In this document: piece by piece, positions 29,159 through 39,953 of the stretch | How the letters are laid out: each line of letters opens with the position of its first letter | How positions within the stretch are numbered: position 1 is the stretch's first letter | DNA from: Telmatospirillum sp. J64-1 | GTDB lineage: Bacteria; Pseudomonadota; Alphaproteobacteria; Rhodospirillales; Magnetospirillaceae | Direction of reading: 5' to 3' | Length of the DNA: 64,000 bases | Assembly: GCF_006980715.1 (NCBI RefSeq) | Contig: NZ_SBHN01000016.1 | Span: 58,814-122,813 of the forward strand | The notes under the pieces: generated by a model | The model's input: only the letters and a program-made list of their open reading frames with translations | Databases searched by the model: none | Told to the model about the DNA's origin: nothing | Program-made: the position numbers and the translations under genes

Positions 29159-30788
29159 ACCTTTTTGCGACGAGACGGCAGAGGAGCTTTATGAACATGC
29201 TCCCTGCGGCTATCTGACCACGTTGCCCGATGGGCTTGTCGTCAGGGTGAACAAGACCTTCCTATCCATGCTGGGGCGGAAGCAGGAGGACATATTGTCC
29301 AAATGCCGCTTCCAGGACCTTCTGAGCATCGGCGGCCGGATCTACAGCGAGACGCATTTGATGCCCTTGCTACGCATGCAGGGCTTCGTGCGCGAGGTCG
29401 CTCTCGAATTGCGATGCGGCACCGGCGGCAAGCTTCCGGTGCTCGTCAATATCGAGGAGAAGAGGGACTCGGACGGCGCGCCCATTTGCAACCGGATCAC
29501 GGTCTTCGATGCGACGGACCGCCGGAAATACGAGCGGGAGCTATTGGAAGCGCGGCGCAAGGCGGAAGCGATGGCGGCTGAATTGTCGCAGTTGAACGCC
29601 ACCCTTGAAGAGCGCATCGAGCGTGAAGTGGCCGAACGCCTTCAGGCCGAAGAGGCCTTGCGGCAATCGCAGAAACTGGAGGCTCTTGGGCAACTGACCG
29701 GCGGGGTCGCCCATGACTTCAACAATCTGCTCCAGGCATTGTCGGGCTGCCTGCACATGATCGAGAAAAAAGCCGCCAACGAACAGATCGGCCCCCTGCT
29801 CCAGGCCGGGAGGCATGCGGTTGAGCGCGGAGCGAAGCTGACCCGGCAGCTTCTGGTCTTCGCGCGGCGCCAAGCGCTCCGGCCGGAAGCGCTTGACGTG
29901 CGGGATAGCCTGCTGGGGATGAGCAATCTGCTGGGGCATGCCATGCGTCAGGGGGTCAAATTCGAAACGGCGCTGGAGCCCGATCTATGGCCGGTGAAGG
30001 TGGACGCGACCCAGCTTGAGGTCGCCCTGCTGAACCTGACCGTCAATGCCCGGGATGCCATGCCGCAAGGCGGGCGTATCGTCCTGAAGGCGCGCAATCT
30101 CTCTTTTTCTAGTCCCGAAGGGCCGGAAAAGCTGCTTGGCGACTTTGTCGAGATTTCCGTGGCTGACGAAGGTACGGGAATGTCGCCCGAGGTGCTTGAT
30201 CGGGTTTTCGAGCCCTTCTTTACGACGAAGGAAGTCGGAAAGGGAACGGGTCTGGGTTTGAGCCAGGTCTATGGCTTTGCGCGGCAATCCCAAGGCGGCA
30301 TCAGGATCGAAAGTGCCGTAGGGGTCGGCACCACCGTTTCGATCCTGATGCCCAGGACGGCTGAACGACCGGCCGCCATCGCCGAGACGGTGCTGCCGGA
30401 CAATATTCGCGGGGGAACCGTCTTATTGTTGGAAGACGATCCGGTTGTGTCGGCCGTGACCGTTTCTGCCCTGGAAAGCTTCGGTTTCGTCGTGACGCAT
30501 GCCATGACGGCGGAGGAGGCGCTTGCCGCCCTGAATTCGTGCGCCAGCTTCGATCTTCTTCTGGCTGACGTCATTGTGCCCGGCAGTAAGAATGGTCTGG
30601 ACATCGCCCGGGAGGCACGGCGGATGAAGCCGAATCTGTCGGTCATCCTGGTCAGCGGCTACAACGAGGCGATCACCGGCATGAGCGACTTGGAAGAGTT
30701 CACCTTCCTCGAGAAGCCCTATCGCCTCGAAAAGCTCGTCAAGGCCATCTGCGAAGCGATCGGGGAAAAGGCGCAACCGCAAGAGTGA
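29148..30788 (+). CDS. PAS-domain hybrid histidine kinase paired with the RsbQ-like hydrolase
   Basis: A 546-residue soluble protein. One PAS domain (about 10-125; APCGYLTTLPDGLVVRVN) leads through a coiled coil (about 125-180) to the HisKA helix with phosphoacceptor His189 in [16 protein letters not shown]. The HATPase domain has N-box [11 protein letters not shown] and [19 protein letters not shown]. The C-terminal receiver has LLEDDP, phosphoacceptor Asp474 and the KP pair in FLEKPYRLEKL. The GTG start at 29148 lies inside the hydrolase gene. The PAS opening resembles PAS domains found beside RsbQ homologues. The receiver has no output domain, so the downstream target is unknown. Confidence 0.92.
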   Translation: MKPEPFCDETAEELYEHAPCGYLTTLPDGLVVRVNKTFLSMLGRKQEDILSKCRFQDLLSIGGRIYSETHLMPLLRMQGFVREVALELRCGTGGKLPVLVNIEEKRDSDGAPICNRITVFDATDRRKYERELLEARRKAEAMAAELSQLNATLEERIEREVAERLQAEEALRQSQKLEALGQLTGGVAHDFNNLLQALSGCLHMIEKKAANEQIGPLLQAGRHAVERGAKLTRQLLVFARRQALRPEALDVRDSLLGMSNLLGHAMRQGVKFETALEPDLWPVKVDATQLEVALLNLTVNARDAMPQGGRIVLKARNLSFSSPEGPEKLLGDFVEISVADEGTGMSPEVLDRVFEPFFTTKEVGKGTGLGLSQVYGFARQSQGGIRIESAVGVGTTVSILMPRTAERPAAIAETVLPDNIRGGTVLLLEDDPVVSAVTVSALESFGFVVTHAMTAEEALAALNSCASFDLLLADVIVPGSKNGLDIAREARRMKPNLSVILVSGYNEAITGMSDLEEFTFLEKPYRLEKLVKAICEAIGEKAQPQE

Positions 30789-30835
30789 TTTGGGGGCAGA
30801 GGGAAGGCATCTCTTCCGGCTGTTCCTCCGCCGCT

Positions 30836-32440
30836 TCAGGCGGATTGCTTTTCGGGCGAGAAGCGCAGGCGGATCAAGGCGCCGCCCTCCGGCTGGTTGG
30901 CCAACAGCAGCTTTCCTTCCAACTGCGCGGCCAGGCTTTTGATCAGGCGCAGGCCCAGGCCCGGAACGCTCCGCCCCGCAAGGATGGCTTCCGAGAAGCC
31001 CTGGCCATTGTCCCGGACTTCCAGGACGAGCGTTTCCTTGTCGGACACTTCCTTTTCGGAAAAGAAGGCGACCTTAATCATCCCGCCCCTGCCGTGGGGA
31101 AAGGCGTGCTTGACGGCATTGGCCACCGCTTCATTGACCAGCAGGGCCAGGGGCATCGCCTGGTCGAGGGACAGGATGATGGAATCCGCCTCGGCGGAAA
31201 TGGTGATGCCGCTTGGGGCCGTGTCCCCCAGGACATCGCAGAGGCGCCGGATATATTCGCCGCCGTCGAGGGCGGCGAAATTGTCGCTCTGGTACAGGAT
31301 CTCGTGGACCAGCGCCATCGCCTGGACCCGGGTCAGGCTGTCCTCATACCCGCCTTGGGCCGTTTCCGGCACGCGCGAGGCTTCCAGCTGGAGGAGGCTC
31401 TGGATGATGGCGAGGTTGTTCTTGACGCGGTGATGGATCTCGTTGAGCAGGATCGAGCGCTGTTCCAGCGAAAGTTCCTTTTGCCGGATCGCCGTAAGGC
31501 CCCAGCAGGTCAGCAGCGCCAGCGAGCAGAGGCCGACGATCAGCATGAAGCTCTGCCGGAAGGCCGTCTCCCGCCAGGCCGCCAGGGCGTCGTCCTTGGC
31601 GGTCGAGGAGGCGACGACCAAGGGCCAGCCGGTGACCCTGCGGAAATAGCCGACCCTATGGACGCCATCGGATTGCGCCACCAATTCATAACGCCCTTCG
31701 GGGCTGCGGGCGGCCTGCCGGATCACCAGGGAATCGGTGAAGGAGGGGGGCGCGGATCTGGGAGCGACATTCTGCCGGATGGCAATGGGTGAGCCATCCG
31801 CGCGCAGGATCAGGACATTGTCCCGGGGGCCGATATTCAGGCCGGTATAGATCTTCTCGAAATAATCCTGGCCGATGGAGACGGCGGCGACGCCCAGGAA
31901 ATGGCCGTCCGGGGTTTCCAGCCGCCGGCTGACCGAGAAAAGCCAGGTGCCGGTGACGGCGCCTTTCCTCAGGGCGGTGACGTAGTATTTCTCGCCGGCG
32001 GTATGGGCGAGAAAGAAGTTCCGCTGGCTTAAGTCGAGTTGGGTGACATCCTCGTCGATCGAGGTCGCCAGGGGAATGCCGGTGCTGTCGACCACCCAGA
32101 CCTGCAGCATTTCCGGGAAATAGCGCGTCCAGTCCTTCAGTCTCTCCGGAAAAAGAGGGTCCTCGGCGGCGCCGGATGCGACGTCGTCGGCGATTGCCTC
32201 CAGGATGCCTTGCGCCGTGCCCATGACCCGCAAGGCATGTTCTTCGAGGAGATCAGCCAGGGCTTGATTCTTCGCATAGGCCTCTTCGATGACCTGGTGA
32301 CGCGAGAGAACAAGAGACCACGTGGTATAGAGGCTGATCGCCAGGGCACTGACGAGGGCCAGGATGATGACTCTCAGACTTGGCGAAAACCTGTGCTGCC
32401 GTTGCTTCCCTGCAATGCTTGGCATCTTTTTTATTCCCAT
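30836..32440 (-). CDS. Membrane sensor histidine kinase (Cache sensor, HisKA_2 type)
   Basis: A 534-residue kinase with TM1 (about 23-44), a periplasmic double-Cache-like sensor (about 45-300; includes LDLSQRNFFLAHTAGEKYYV and TGTWLFSVSRRLETPDG) and TM2 (about 308-330). A HisKA_2/HWE-related dimerisation domain with LNEIHHRVKNNLAIIQSLLQ and an ATPase domain (LVNEAVANAVKHAFP) follow. Such kinases often feed PhyR-type or single-domain regulators, but none is adjacent. It converges with the PAS hybrid kinase gene; the stop codons are 47 bases apart. Confidence 0.92.
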   Translation of the reverse strand: MGIKKMPSIAGKQRQHRFSPSLRVIILALVSALAISLYTTWSLVLSRHQVIEEAYAKNQALADLLEEHALRVMGTAQGILEAIADDVASGAAEDPLFPERLKDWTRYFPEMLQVWVVDSTGIPLATSIDEDVTQLDLSQRNFFLAHTAGEKYYVTALRKGAVTGTWLFSVSRRLETPDGHFLGVAAVSIGQDYFEKIYTGLNIGPRDNVLILRADGSPIAIRQNVAPRSAPPSFTDSLVIRQAARSPEGRYELVAQSDGVHRVGYFRRVTGWPLVVASSTAKDDALAAWRETAFRQSFMLIVGLCSLALLTCWGLTAIRQKELSLEQRSILLNEIHHRVKNNLAIIQSLLQLEASRVPETAQGGYEDSLTRVQAMALVHEILYQSDNFAALDGGEYIRRLCDVLGDTAPSGITISAEADSIILSLDQAMPLALLVNEAVANAVKHAFPHGRGGMIKVAFFSEKEVSDKETLVLEVRDNGQGFSEAILAGRSVPGLGLRLIKSLAAQLEGKLLLANQPEGGALIRLRFSPEKQSA

Positions 32441-32834
32441 TGTTATGCCAATGGTATTGTTGTTGATGGGCTTGGAAGCGCCTGGAGGAGGTTACCATAG
32501 GAAATCTCTGATGCACAGAGATAGAAAAATAGGGGAACTTATAGGGGGTGAGGTAATACAGGTTATTACGGAACTCCTGGTAGGTGTATTCAGAAATGCT
32601 TTTTGTGTCCTGAAAAAGAGTAGTGCTTTTTTTGGGGTAACTGGATATTCCGGATGTTTTTCTCCCGCGTCGATCGGGGTGGCTTTTTTGGTGCTATCTA
32701 TGGTTGAGAAAGGCTTCCGCGACCCCTTTTGCCTAGGCCGCGAATGGAAGGTGAAGGGCGCTTTGGCTTGACGGAGCCTAGCGTTTCGTGCCATTGCCCC
32801 CTTTTCCCGGATTTCCTATGGGTTCCTGGCTCCC
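32441..32834. other. AT-rich intergenic region with an inverted repeat
   Basis: About 390 bases between the divergent Cache kinase gene and queA. The section from about 32520 to 32720 is visibly richer in A and T than the rest of the window. It holds GTAATA-CAGGT-TATTAC (32553-32569), a perfect 6-5-6 inverted repeat that could be an operator. The short open frames there lack coding features. Confidence 0.5.
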
Positions 32835-33875
32835 ATGAAGGTGGACGAGTTCGATTTTGAGCTGCCGCGCGATCTGATCGCCGAGCGGCCTGCAGTGCCG
32901 CGTGATGCGGCCAAGCTGCTGAATGTGGAGGCGGAGCAATTCCATGATCTGGTGGTGCGCGACCTGCCCGCTCTGCTGGCTCCCGGCGATGTGATGGTTT
33001 TCAACGATACCCGCGTGATTCCCGCGCGCCTGAAGGGGCGGCGCGGCGAGGCGGGGATCGAGGTCACGCTGCATGAGCAGATCGCGCTGGATCGCTGGAA
33101 GGTCTTCGCCAAGGGCGCCAAGAAGCTGAAGGCGGGACAGGAGATCACTTTTGCCCCCGGCTTCTCGGCCATGGTCGAGGAGAAGGGTGAGGCGGGAGAG
33201 GTCACCTTGCGCTTCAATCGCGCCGGTCCCGATCTGGTGGCGGCGCTGGAACGCCATGGCGAAATGCCCCTGCCGCCCTATATCAAGCGTGAGGGCGGGG
33301 CCGACGAGCGCGACCGCAAGGATTACCAGACCGTCTATGCGCGCGAGGACGGCGCGGTGGCGGCGCCGACGGCGGGCCTGCATTTCACGCCCGAGCTTCT
33401 GGCCGCGCTGGATGCGCGCGGCATCAAGCGGGTGACCGTGACCCTGCATGTCGGGGCGGGGACCTTTCTGCCGGTCAAGGTCGAGGACACCGCCGAGCAC
33501 AAGATGCATTCCGAACGCGGCTTCATTTCCGCCGAGGCGGCCGAGGCCATCAACGCGGCGCGGGCGGCGGGCGGTCGCGTCGTCGCGGTGGGCACCACCT
33601 CGCTGCGGCTGCTGGAAAGCGCCGCCGACGAAAACGGCATGCTGGCGCCCTATGCGGGTTCCACCGACATCTTCATCACTCCGGGCTATCGTTTCAGGAT
33701 CGTCGATCTGCTGATGACCAATTTCCACCTGCCGCGCTCGACCCTGTTCATGCTGGTCTGCGCCTTTGCCGGCATGGACCGCATGAAATCCGCCTATGCC
33801 CATGCCATGCGCCATGGCTATCGCTTCTATTCCTACGGAGATTCGTCGCTGTTGCGGCGGGAGGGTCTGGCATGA
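32835..33875 (+). CDS. queA: S-adenosylmethionine:tRNA ribosyltransferase-isomerase
   Basis: Builds epoxyqueuosine on tRNA from preQ1 using the ribosyl part of SAM. The 346-residue protein begins [20 protein letters not shown]. It shows [14 protein letters not shown], the [13 protein letters not shown] segment, [13 protein letters not shown] and [16 protein letters not shown]. Its stop overlaps the tgt start by four bases, giving a queA-tgt-queF operon. Confidence 0.97.
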   Translation: MKVDEFDFELPRDLIAERPAVPRDAAKLLNVEAEQFHDLVVRDLPALLAPGDVMVFNDTRVIPARLKGRRGEAGIEVTLHEQIALDRWKVFAKGAKKLKAGQEITFAPGFSAMVEEKGEAGEVTLRFNRAGPDLVAALERHGEMPLPPYIKREGGADERDRKDYQTVYAREDGAVAAPTAGLHFTPELLAALDARGIKRVTVTLHVGAGTFLPVKVEDTAEHKMHSERGFISAEAAEAINAARAAGGRVVAVGTTSLRLLESAADENGMLAPYAGSTDIFITPGYRFRIVDLLMTNFHLPRSTLFMLVCAFAGMDRMKSAYAHAMRHGYRFYSYGDSSLLRREGLA

Positions 33876-34999
33876 GCGGCTTTCGTTTCGAGCGTTTCGC
33901 CAGCGATGGGCGTGCCCGGCTGGGCCGCGTCCATACGGCTCATGGCTACATCGATACACCGGCCTTCATGCCGGTGGGCACGGCGGCCACGGTCAAGGCC
34001 ATGCAGCCGGAATCGGTGGCTGCGACGGGCGCGCAGATCCTGCTGGGCAACACCTATCACCTGATGCTGCGCCCGGGGGCGGAGCGGGTGGAACGCCTGG
34101 GCGGCCTGCATGAATTCATGAACTGGCCCCACCCGATCCTGACCGATTCGGGCGGCTTCCAGGTCATGAGCCTGTCCAAGCTGCGGAAGATCACCGAGGA
34201 AGGTGTGACCTTCCAGTCCCATCTCGACGGCAGCAAGCATCACCTGACGCCGGAGCGGTCGATGGAGATCCAGCGCATGCTGGATTCCGACATCACCATG
34301 TGCTTCGACGAATGCACGCCCTTCCCCGCGACCGAGGAACAGGCCGCAGAGTCCATGCGCATGTCCATGCGCTGGGCGCGGCGCTCGCGCGATGCCTTCA
34401 CCGAACGCCCCGGCTATGGCCTGTTCGGCATCAACCAGGGCAGCATCTACGAGAACCTGCGCGAGGAATCGGCCAGGGCGCTGATCGATATCGGCTTCGA
34501 CGGCTATGCCGTGGGCGGCCTGGCGGTGGGCGAGGGGCAGGAGCTGATGTTCCAGACGCTCGATTTCACCACGCCCATGCTGCCCGAGGACAAGCCGCGC
34601 TACCTGATGGGCGTGGGCAAGCCGTCCGATCTGGTGGGCGCGGTGATGCGCGGCATCGACATGTTCGACTGCGTCATGCCCACGCGCTCGGGCCGTACCG
34701 GACAGGCCTTCACCCGGCGCGGACCGGTCAATATCCGCAATGCCCGCCACATGGACGACCCCCGGCCGCTGGACGAGGGCTGCTCCTGCCCGGCCTGCAA
34801 GAATTATTCGCGTGCCTATCTGCACCACCTCGCCCGGTCCGAAGAAGTGCTGGGCCTGATGCTTCTGACTTGGCACAATCTGCACTATTATCAGGACTTG
34901 ATGCGGGGCATGCGTCATGCCATCGCGGAAGGACGGCTGGCGGATTTCGCCGCCGATTTCCACCGCGAACAGGCATTGGGCGATATCGAGCCCCTGTGA
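33872..34999 (+). CDS. tgt: Queuine tRNA-ribosyltransferase (tRNA-guanine transglycosylase)
   Basis: Exchanges G34 for preQ1 in tRNAs with GUN anticodons. The 375-residue barrel shows the catalytic Asp in [26 protein letters not shown], the second Asp region [18 protein letters not shown] and the zinc site [17 protein letters not shown]. It overlaps queA by four bases, and queF follows 13 bases later. Confidence 0.97.
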   Translation: MSGFRFERFASDGRARLGRVHTAHGYIDTPAFMPVGTAATVKAMQPESVAATGAQILLGNTYHLMLRPGAERVERLGGLHEFMNWPHPILTDSGGFQVMSLSKLRKITEEGVTFQSHLDGSKHHLTPERSMEIQRMLDSDITMCFDECTPFPATEEQAAESMRMSMRWARRSRDAFTERPGYGLFGINQGSIYENLREESARALIDIGFDGYAVGGLAVGEGQELMFQTLDFTTPMLPEDKPRYLMGVGKPSDLVGAVMRGIDMFDCVMPTRSGRTGQAFTRRGPVNIRNARHMDDPRPLDEGCSCPACKNYSRAYLHHLARSEEVLGLMLLTWHNLHYYQDLMRGMRHAIAEGRLADFAADFHREQALGDIEPL

Positions 35000-35012
35000 G
35001 GAGCCCGGAGCA

Positions 35013-35477
35013 ATGGCCGAAACGATCTACGACAACCTGACGCAACTGGGCACCAAGTCCGACCTGCCCAACACGCCCGACGAGGCGGTGCTGGAAACCG
35101 TGCCCAATCCCCATCCGGGCACGCTCTATCTGGTGCGGTTCACCTCGCCGGAATTCACCTCGCTCTGCCCGATCACCGGCCAGCCCGACTTCGCGCATAT
35201 CGTCATCGATTACGTGCCCGAGGATTCGCTGGTGGAAAGCAAGTCGCTGAAGCTGTTCCTGGGCAGCTTCCGCAATCACGGCGCCTTCCACGAAGACTGC
35301 ACCATCGCCATCGCCCAGCGCCTGGTCGATGCCATGGAGCCGCGCTGGCTGCGCATCGGCGCCTATTGGTATCCGCGCGGCGGCATTCCCATCGACGTCT
35401 TCTGGCAGACCGACGAGCCCCCGGCGGGGTTGTGGCTGCCCGATCAGGGCGTGCCGACCTATCGCGGGCGCGGCTAG
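35013..35477 (+). CDS. queF: NADPH-dependent 7-cyano-7-deazaguanine reductase (QueF, short type)
   Basis: Reduces the nitrile of preQ0 to preQ1. The 154-residue protein has the catalytic Cys in [12 protein letters not shown] and the active-site FHEDCT motif. [21 protein letters not shown] is the QueF signature (E/K-S-L-K). The start at 35013 follows GAGGAG. The short unimodular length is typical of the YkvM type. It is the last gene of queA-tgt-queF. Confidence 0.96.
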   Translation: MAETIYDNLTQLGTKSDLPNTPDEAVLETVPNPHPGTLYLVRFTSPEFTSLCPITGQPDFAHIVIDYVPEDSLVESKSLKLFLGSFRNHGAFHEDCTIAIAQRLVDAMEPRWLRIGAYWYPRGGIPIDVFWQTDEPPAGLWLPDQGVPTYRGRG

Positions 35478-35612
35478 TTCCGGCGCCCGAAGCGGAGCGC
35501 AGAAAAAATCCGTAGGCAGACCATCAGAGGTCCTCGCTCCTAAGATATATCCTCTCGGCAAGCGGCACAGGGCTATGATCGCGCTTGTCCTGCCAAAATA
35601 ATCTGTCATCAG

Positions 35613-38600
35613 ATGGCCTGCCGAGAGGTGGTCGAGGAGCTTCGTGTGTTAGAGACGCCATCGCAGCTTGAATCCATAAATTTCAAAGCCTTGTTCGATG
35701 CGGCTCCAAGCCCGCATATGCTTCTGGACCGGGAATTGCGCTTCGTCTGGGCCAACGAAGCCTATCTGAAGGCCACGTCCCGCAAGCTTTCCGAATTGCT
35801 GGGCAAGAACATCTTCGAGGTTTTCCCTTCCGGCCCGGACGATCCGGGCGGGGAAAGCCGGAGGCAGCTCGCCGAGTCCTTCGAGCGGGTCTTGCGGCAA
35901 GGCAAGGCCGATATCCTGGCCCTGATCCGCTATGCCATCCCCAGCGCCGACGGCACGTCCTTCGAGATCAGGTATTGGAGCGCCACTCATACGCCGATTC
36001 CCGACGAGCAGGGCCGGGTCCGCTTCATCCTCCAGCAGACGAACGACGTCACCGACATCCAGAACCTGAAGATGGCCGCGGGGACGGAAAAGGAAACCCT
36101 GTTCCAGACCCATATGGCCCGCCTCCAGGCCGGATTGTCCCAGCAGGCCCAGGTGCTGCAGGAAGAGAAGCAGAGCCTGGAAACGGAACGTTCCTATCTG
36201 CGCGAGCTGTTCCGCCAGGCGCCGGGCTTCGTTGCCGTGCTGCGCGGCAGCGAGCATATCTTCGAGCTGGCCAACGATGCCTATCTCCGCCATGTCGGCC
36301 ACCGGGACCTGATCGGCAAGCCGATCCGGACCGTCCTGCCGGAACTCGTGGGGCAGGGCTATGTCGAGATCCTGGACGGGGTGCTGGAAAGCGGGCGGCC
36401 CTTCGTCGGCCGGGACATGCGCGTCCTGCTGCGCGAAGCCCCGGATGCGCCTCTGAAGGAAACCTATGCCGATTTCGTCTATCAGCCGATCGTCGGCGAA
36501 GGGGGCATCGTCTCGGGGATCTTCGTCCAGGGCCAGGACGTGACGGAGCGACGGCAGTCGTTCGAGGCCTTGCGGCAGGGCCGCAGGCAGTTGCGGGAAA
36601 GCGCGCGGCAGCTGGAACTCCTGAACCAGGTCGGCAATGTGATCACCGCCGAGCTGGATATCGGAAAGCTGCTGCAGCTCGTCACCGATGCGGCCACCGA
36701 GCTGACCGGGGCGCAATACGGGGCATTCTTTTACGACCGCCCCAATGAAGAGGGAAAGCGAGACAGGGTTTTCTACCTGTCCGGTGCTTCGGCCGAGGAT
36801 TTTTCCGCTTTCCCGATGCCGCGCAATACGCATCTGGCGGGGCTCACCTTCCTGGGCGAAGGCATCGTCCGTTCGGACGACATTCTTCAGGACCCGCGTT
36901 ACGGCAGGAATGCGCCTTTTGCGGGGATGCCTCCGGGGCACCTGCAGGTGCGCAGCTATCTTGCCATTCCGGTCATCTCGCGCAGCGGCCAGGTCCTGGG
37001 CGGCCTGTTCTTCGGCCATGGGGAATGCGGCGTCTTCGACGACAGGGCCGAGAGGCTGGGGATGGGCATCGCGGCGCAGGCCGCCATCGCGCTCGACAAT
37101 GCCCGTCTTTATGAAAGTGCCCAGGCCGAGCTGGAAGAGCGGCGGCAGGTCCAGGAAGCCTTGCGGGCCAGCGAGGACCGCTTCCGGACCCTCGCCAATC
37201 TGGTTCCGGCCTTCGTCTGGTTCAGCCGCCCGGACGGGCGTCTCGATTACCTGAACGACCGCTGGTACGGCTATACCGGCCAGACTCCTGAACAGGCGCT
37301 GCCGGACGGATGGATCGAGGTGCTTCATCCCGACGACCGGGCCCGGGTCCGGGCTACCTGGCGGGAGGCCTGCGAGAAGGGGACGCCGTTCGAGGCCGAG
37401 GCGCGCCACCGCCGTCATGACGGGGAATATCGCTGGTACATCATGCGGGCGGAACCGCTGCACGACGAGCGGGGCGTGGTGACGGCCTGGTTCGGCACCC
37501 ATGCCGATATCCATGACCGCATCATGGCGGAAACGGCGCTCCGCGATCTGAACGCTTCGCTGGAATTGCGCGTCTCCGAGGAAATCGCCGAGCGGGAAAA
37601 GGCCCAGGCCGCGTTGTTGCAGGCCCAGAAGATGGAAGCCATCGGGCAATTGACCGGCGGCATCGCCCATGACTTCAACAATCTGCTCCAGGCGCTTTCG
37701 GGCTGCCTGAACCTGGTGGGACGGCGGGTCAAGGATCCCGCCATCGAGCCCTTGCTGGAAACCGGGCGTCAGGCGGTGGACCGGGGCGGCAAGCTGACGA
37801 AGCAATTGATGGCCTTCGCCCGCCGTCAGGCCCTGCGTCCGGAAGCGGTGGATGTGCAGGATGCCATGCTGGGCATGGCGGATTTGCTGGGGCGGGCCTT
37901 GCGCGCCGACATCTCCTGCACCATCGATCTGGAAACCGAATTGTGGCCGGTCGAGGTTGATCCGACGCAGTTCGAGATGGCGATCCTCAATCTGGTGGTG
38001 AATGCCCGCGATGCCATGCCGGACGGCGGGTCCCTGCGGATTCATGGATGCAACCGCCAGCTTGCCGCGGGCGACGTGCCGGAGGGGCTGGAGGGAGCCT
38101 TCGTCGAGATCACGGTGGCCGATAGCGGCTCGGGCATGACGCCGGAAGTCCTGGAACGTGCGTTCGAACCCTTTTTCACGACCAAGGGGGTCGGCAAGGG
38201 ATCGGGCCTCGGCCTGGCCCAGATCTACGGCTTCGCCCGGCAATCGGGCGGCGTGGTTCATATCGACAGCATTCCGGGCAAGGGCACCAAGGTCAGGCTG
38301 CTGCTGCCGCGCTCCCTGCACATTCCCGTCTCGCGTCCGGTTGAGAAGGTCGCGGTCGAGGCCGGCGGGGGCCGCATCCTGATGGTCGAGGACGATCCCA
38401 TCGTCGGCAGCATCATGAGCGCCGCCCTGGAAGGCCTGGGCTATGATGTGCTGCGGGCGACCACGGCCGACGAGGCCGTGGAGATGCTGGCGGCGGGTGC
38501 CGAGATGGACCTGCTGTTCACCGATGTGGTGATGCCCGGCGAACGCAGCGGCCTGGACCTCGCCCGCGAGCTTCGCAACGCCCAGCCGGACCTGCCCGTA

Positions 38601-38732
38601 GTCCTGGCGACGGGCTATAGCGAGGAGATCGGCGCCAGCGAGGGCTTCCGCGTGCTGGCCAAGCCTTACCGGACCAAGGATCTGGTCGAGGCCCTGGAGA
38701 CGGAGCTGGCCCGGGCGGACAGGGGCCGCTGA
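35613..38732 (+). CDS. Multi-sensor hybrid histidine kinase (PAS-PAS-GAF-PAS-HisKA-ATPase-receiver)
   Basis: A 1039-residue soluble kinase. In order: PAS (about 24-150), coiled coil, PAS (about 195-320), GAF (about 335-505), PAS (about 515-640), and HisKA with phosphoacceptor His686 in [16 protein letters not shown]. An HATPase domain ([34 protein letters not shown]) and a receiver with phosphoacceptor Asp971 follow. The kinase-receiver half is a close paralogue of that at 29148-30788. No output domain or partner regulator is adjacent. The start is not certain: GTG at about 35647, behind GAGGAG, is an alternative to the ATG at 35613. Confidence 0.92.
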   Translation: MACREVVEELRVLETPSQLESINFKALFDAAPSPHMLLDRELRFVWANEAYLKATSRKLSELLGKNIFEVFPSGPDDPGGESRRQLAESFERVLRQGKADILALIRYAIPSADGTSFEIRYWSATHTPIPDEQGRVRFILQQTNDVTDIQNLKMAAGTEKETLFQTHMARLQAGLSQQAQVLQEEKQSLETERSYLRELFRQAPGFVAVLRGSEHIFELANDAYLRHVGHRDLIGKPIRTVLPELVGQGYVEILDGVLESGRPFVGRDMRVLLREAPDAPLKETYADFVYQPIVGEGGIVSGIFVQGQDVTERRQSFEALRQGRRQLRESARQLELLNQVGNVITAELDIGKLLQLVTDAATELTGAQYGAFFYDRPNEEGKRDRVFYLSGASAEDFSAFPMPRNTHLAGLTFLGEGIVRSDDILQDPRYGRNAPFAGMPPGHLQVRSYLAIPVISRSGQVLGGLFFGHGECGVFDDRAERLGMGIAAQAAIALDNARLYESAQAELEERRQVQEALRASEDRFRTLANLVPAFVWFSRPDGRLDYLNDRWYGYTGQTPEQALPDGWIEVLHPDDRARVRATWREACEKGTPFEAEARHRRHDGEYRWYIMRAEPLHDERGVVTAWFGTHADIHDRIMAETALRDLNASLELRVSEEIAEREKAQAALLQAQKMEAIGQLTGGIAHDFNNLLQALSGCLNLVGRRVKDPAIEPLLETGRQAVDRGGKLTKQLMAFARRQALRPEAVDVQDAMLGMADLLGRALRADISCTIDLETELWPVEVDPTQFEMAILNLVVNARDAMPDGGSLRIHGCNRQLAAGDVPEGLEGAFVEITVADSGSGMTPEVLERAFEPFFTTKGVGKGSGLGLAQIYGFARQSGGVVHIDSIPGKGTKVRLLLPRSLHIPVSRPVEKVAVEAGGGRILMVEDDPIVGSIMSAALEGLGYDVLRATTADEAVEMLAAGAEMDLLFTDVVMPGERSGLDLARELRNAQPDLPVVLATGYSEEIGASEGFRVLAKPYRTKDLVEALETELARADRGR

Positions 38733-38828
38733 GGGAAATTCGCGGGTCTATTCTTTTTCCCGATGGCGTGCAGGGGGCCGGATGGCCTATGCACAGCCTT
38801 TTCGACCATTGCAGAGGAAAGAAGCGGG

Positions 38829-39953
38829 ATGTCCGCCGATCCGGCCGTTCTCAAGCAGCAGATCGCGGAGCAGGCGCGCGCGCTGGGCTTCGACGCCGTC
38901 GGCTTCGCCTCGCCCGAGGCGGACAATGTCGCGGCGGAGAATCTGGCGGCCTATGTGGCCGAGGGCCGGCATGGCGAGATGGCCTGGATGGAAGAGACGC
39001 TGGAACGCCGGGCGACGCCGCAGGGCCTGTGGCCCGAGGTGCGCAGCGTCATCGTGCTGGGGGTCAATTACGGCCCCGCCCAGGACCCGCTGGCGCTGCT
39101 GGGCCGGACGGCGCATGGCGGGATCAGCGTCTATGCCCGCAACCGCGACTATCACGACACCATCAAGAAGCGGCTGAAGCAATTGGGCCGCTGGATGGCC
39201 GAAAGCTTCGGCTGCCAGCTGAAGGTCTTCGTCGATACCGCGCCGGTGATGGAAAAGCCGCTGGCGGGCAAGGCCGGGCTGGGCTGGCAGGGACGCCATA
39301 CCAATCTGGTGTCGCGCGAGTTCGGATCGTGGCTGTTCCTGTCGGAAATCTACACCACGCTGGACCTGCCGCCGGACACGCCGGGGCAGGACCGCTGCGG
39401 TTCCTGTTCCGCCTGCATGACGGCCTGCCCCACCGGCGCCATCACCGGGCCCTACCGCATCGAGCCGCGCCGCTGCATCTCCTACCTGACCATCGAGCAT
39501 AAGGGGCCGATCCCGAAGGAATTGCGGCCGATGATGGGCAACCGCATCTATGGCTGCGACGATTGCCTGGCCGTCTGTCCCTGGAACAAGTTCGCCACGC
39601 CGACGCGCGAGGCGGATTTCATGCCGCGCGTCGAACTGACGGCGCCGCGCCTGGCCGATCTGGCGCAGCTGGACGATGCCGCCTTCCGCGAGGTCTTCAC
39701 CGCCTCGCCGGTCAAGCGGATCGGGCGGGACCGCTTCCTGCGCAATGTCCTGATCGCCATCGGCAATAGCGGTGTGCCCGAGCTGGCCGCAGCGGCCGAG
39801 CCACTCCTGTCCGACGAGTCCGCGCTGGTGCGCGGCGCGGCGGTCTGGGCCATGGCCCGGCTGCTGGAAGAAAAGGATTTCGCGGCGCTGCGCGACCGGC
39901 ATCTCCCCGGCGAAGAGGATGCCGAAGTGCGCCGCGAATGGAGGAGGGACTAG
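38829..39953 (+). CDS. queG: Epoxyqueuosine reductase QueG
   Basis: Cobalamin-dependent iron-sulphur enzyme for the last step of queuosine synthesis in tRNA. The 374-residue protein carries two 4Fe-4S motifs, CGSCSACMTACPTGAI and CDDCLAVCPW. It has VDTAPVMEKPLAGKAGLGWQ upstream of them and a HEAT-like C-terminal part. The start at 38829 (MSADPAVLKQQ) follows AAGCGGG; the in-frame start 66 bases earlier looks non-coding. The B12 requirement links it to the cob and cbi genes in this window. It ends convergently with the XRE gene (four-base overlap). Confidence 0.96.
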   Translation: MSADPAVLKQQIAEQARALGFDAVGFASPEADNVAAENLAAYVAEGRHGEMAWMEETLERRATPQGLWPEVRSVIVLGVNYGPAQDPLALLGRTAHGGISVYARNRDYHDTIKKRLKQLGRWMAESFGCQLKVFVDTAPVMEKPLAGKAGLGWQGRHTNLVSREFGSWLFLSEIYTTLDLPPDTPGQDRCGSCSACMTACPTGAITGPYRIEPRRCISYLTIEHKGPIPKELRPMMGNRIYGCDDCLAVCPWNKFATPTREADFMPRVELTAPRLADLAQLDDAAFREVFTASPVKRIGRDRFLRNVLIAIGNSGVPELAAAAEPLLSDESALVRGAAVWAMARLLEEKDFAALRDRHLPGEEDAEVRREWRRD

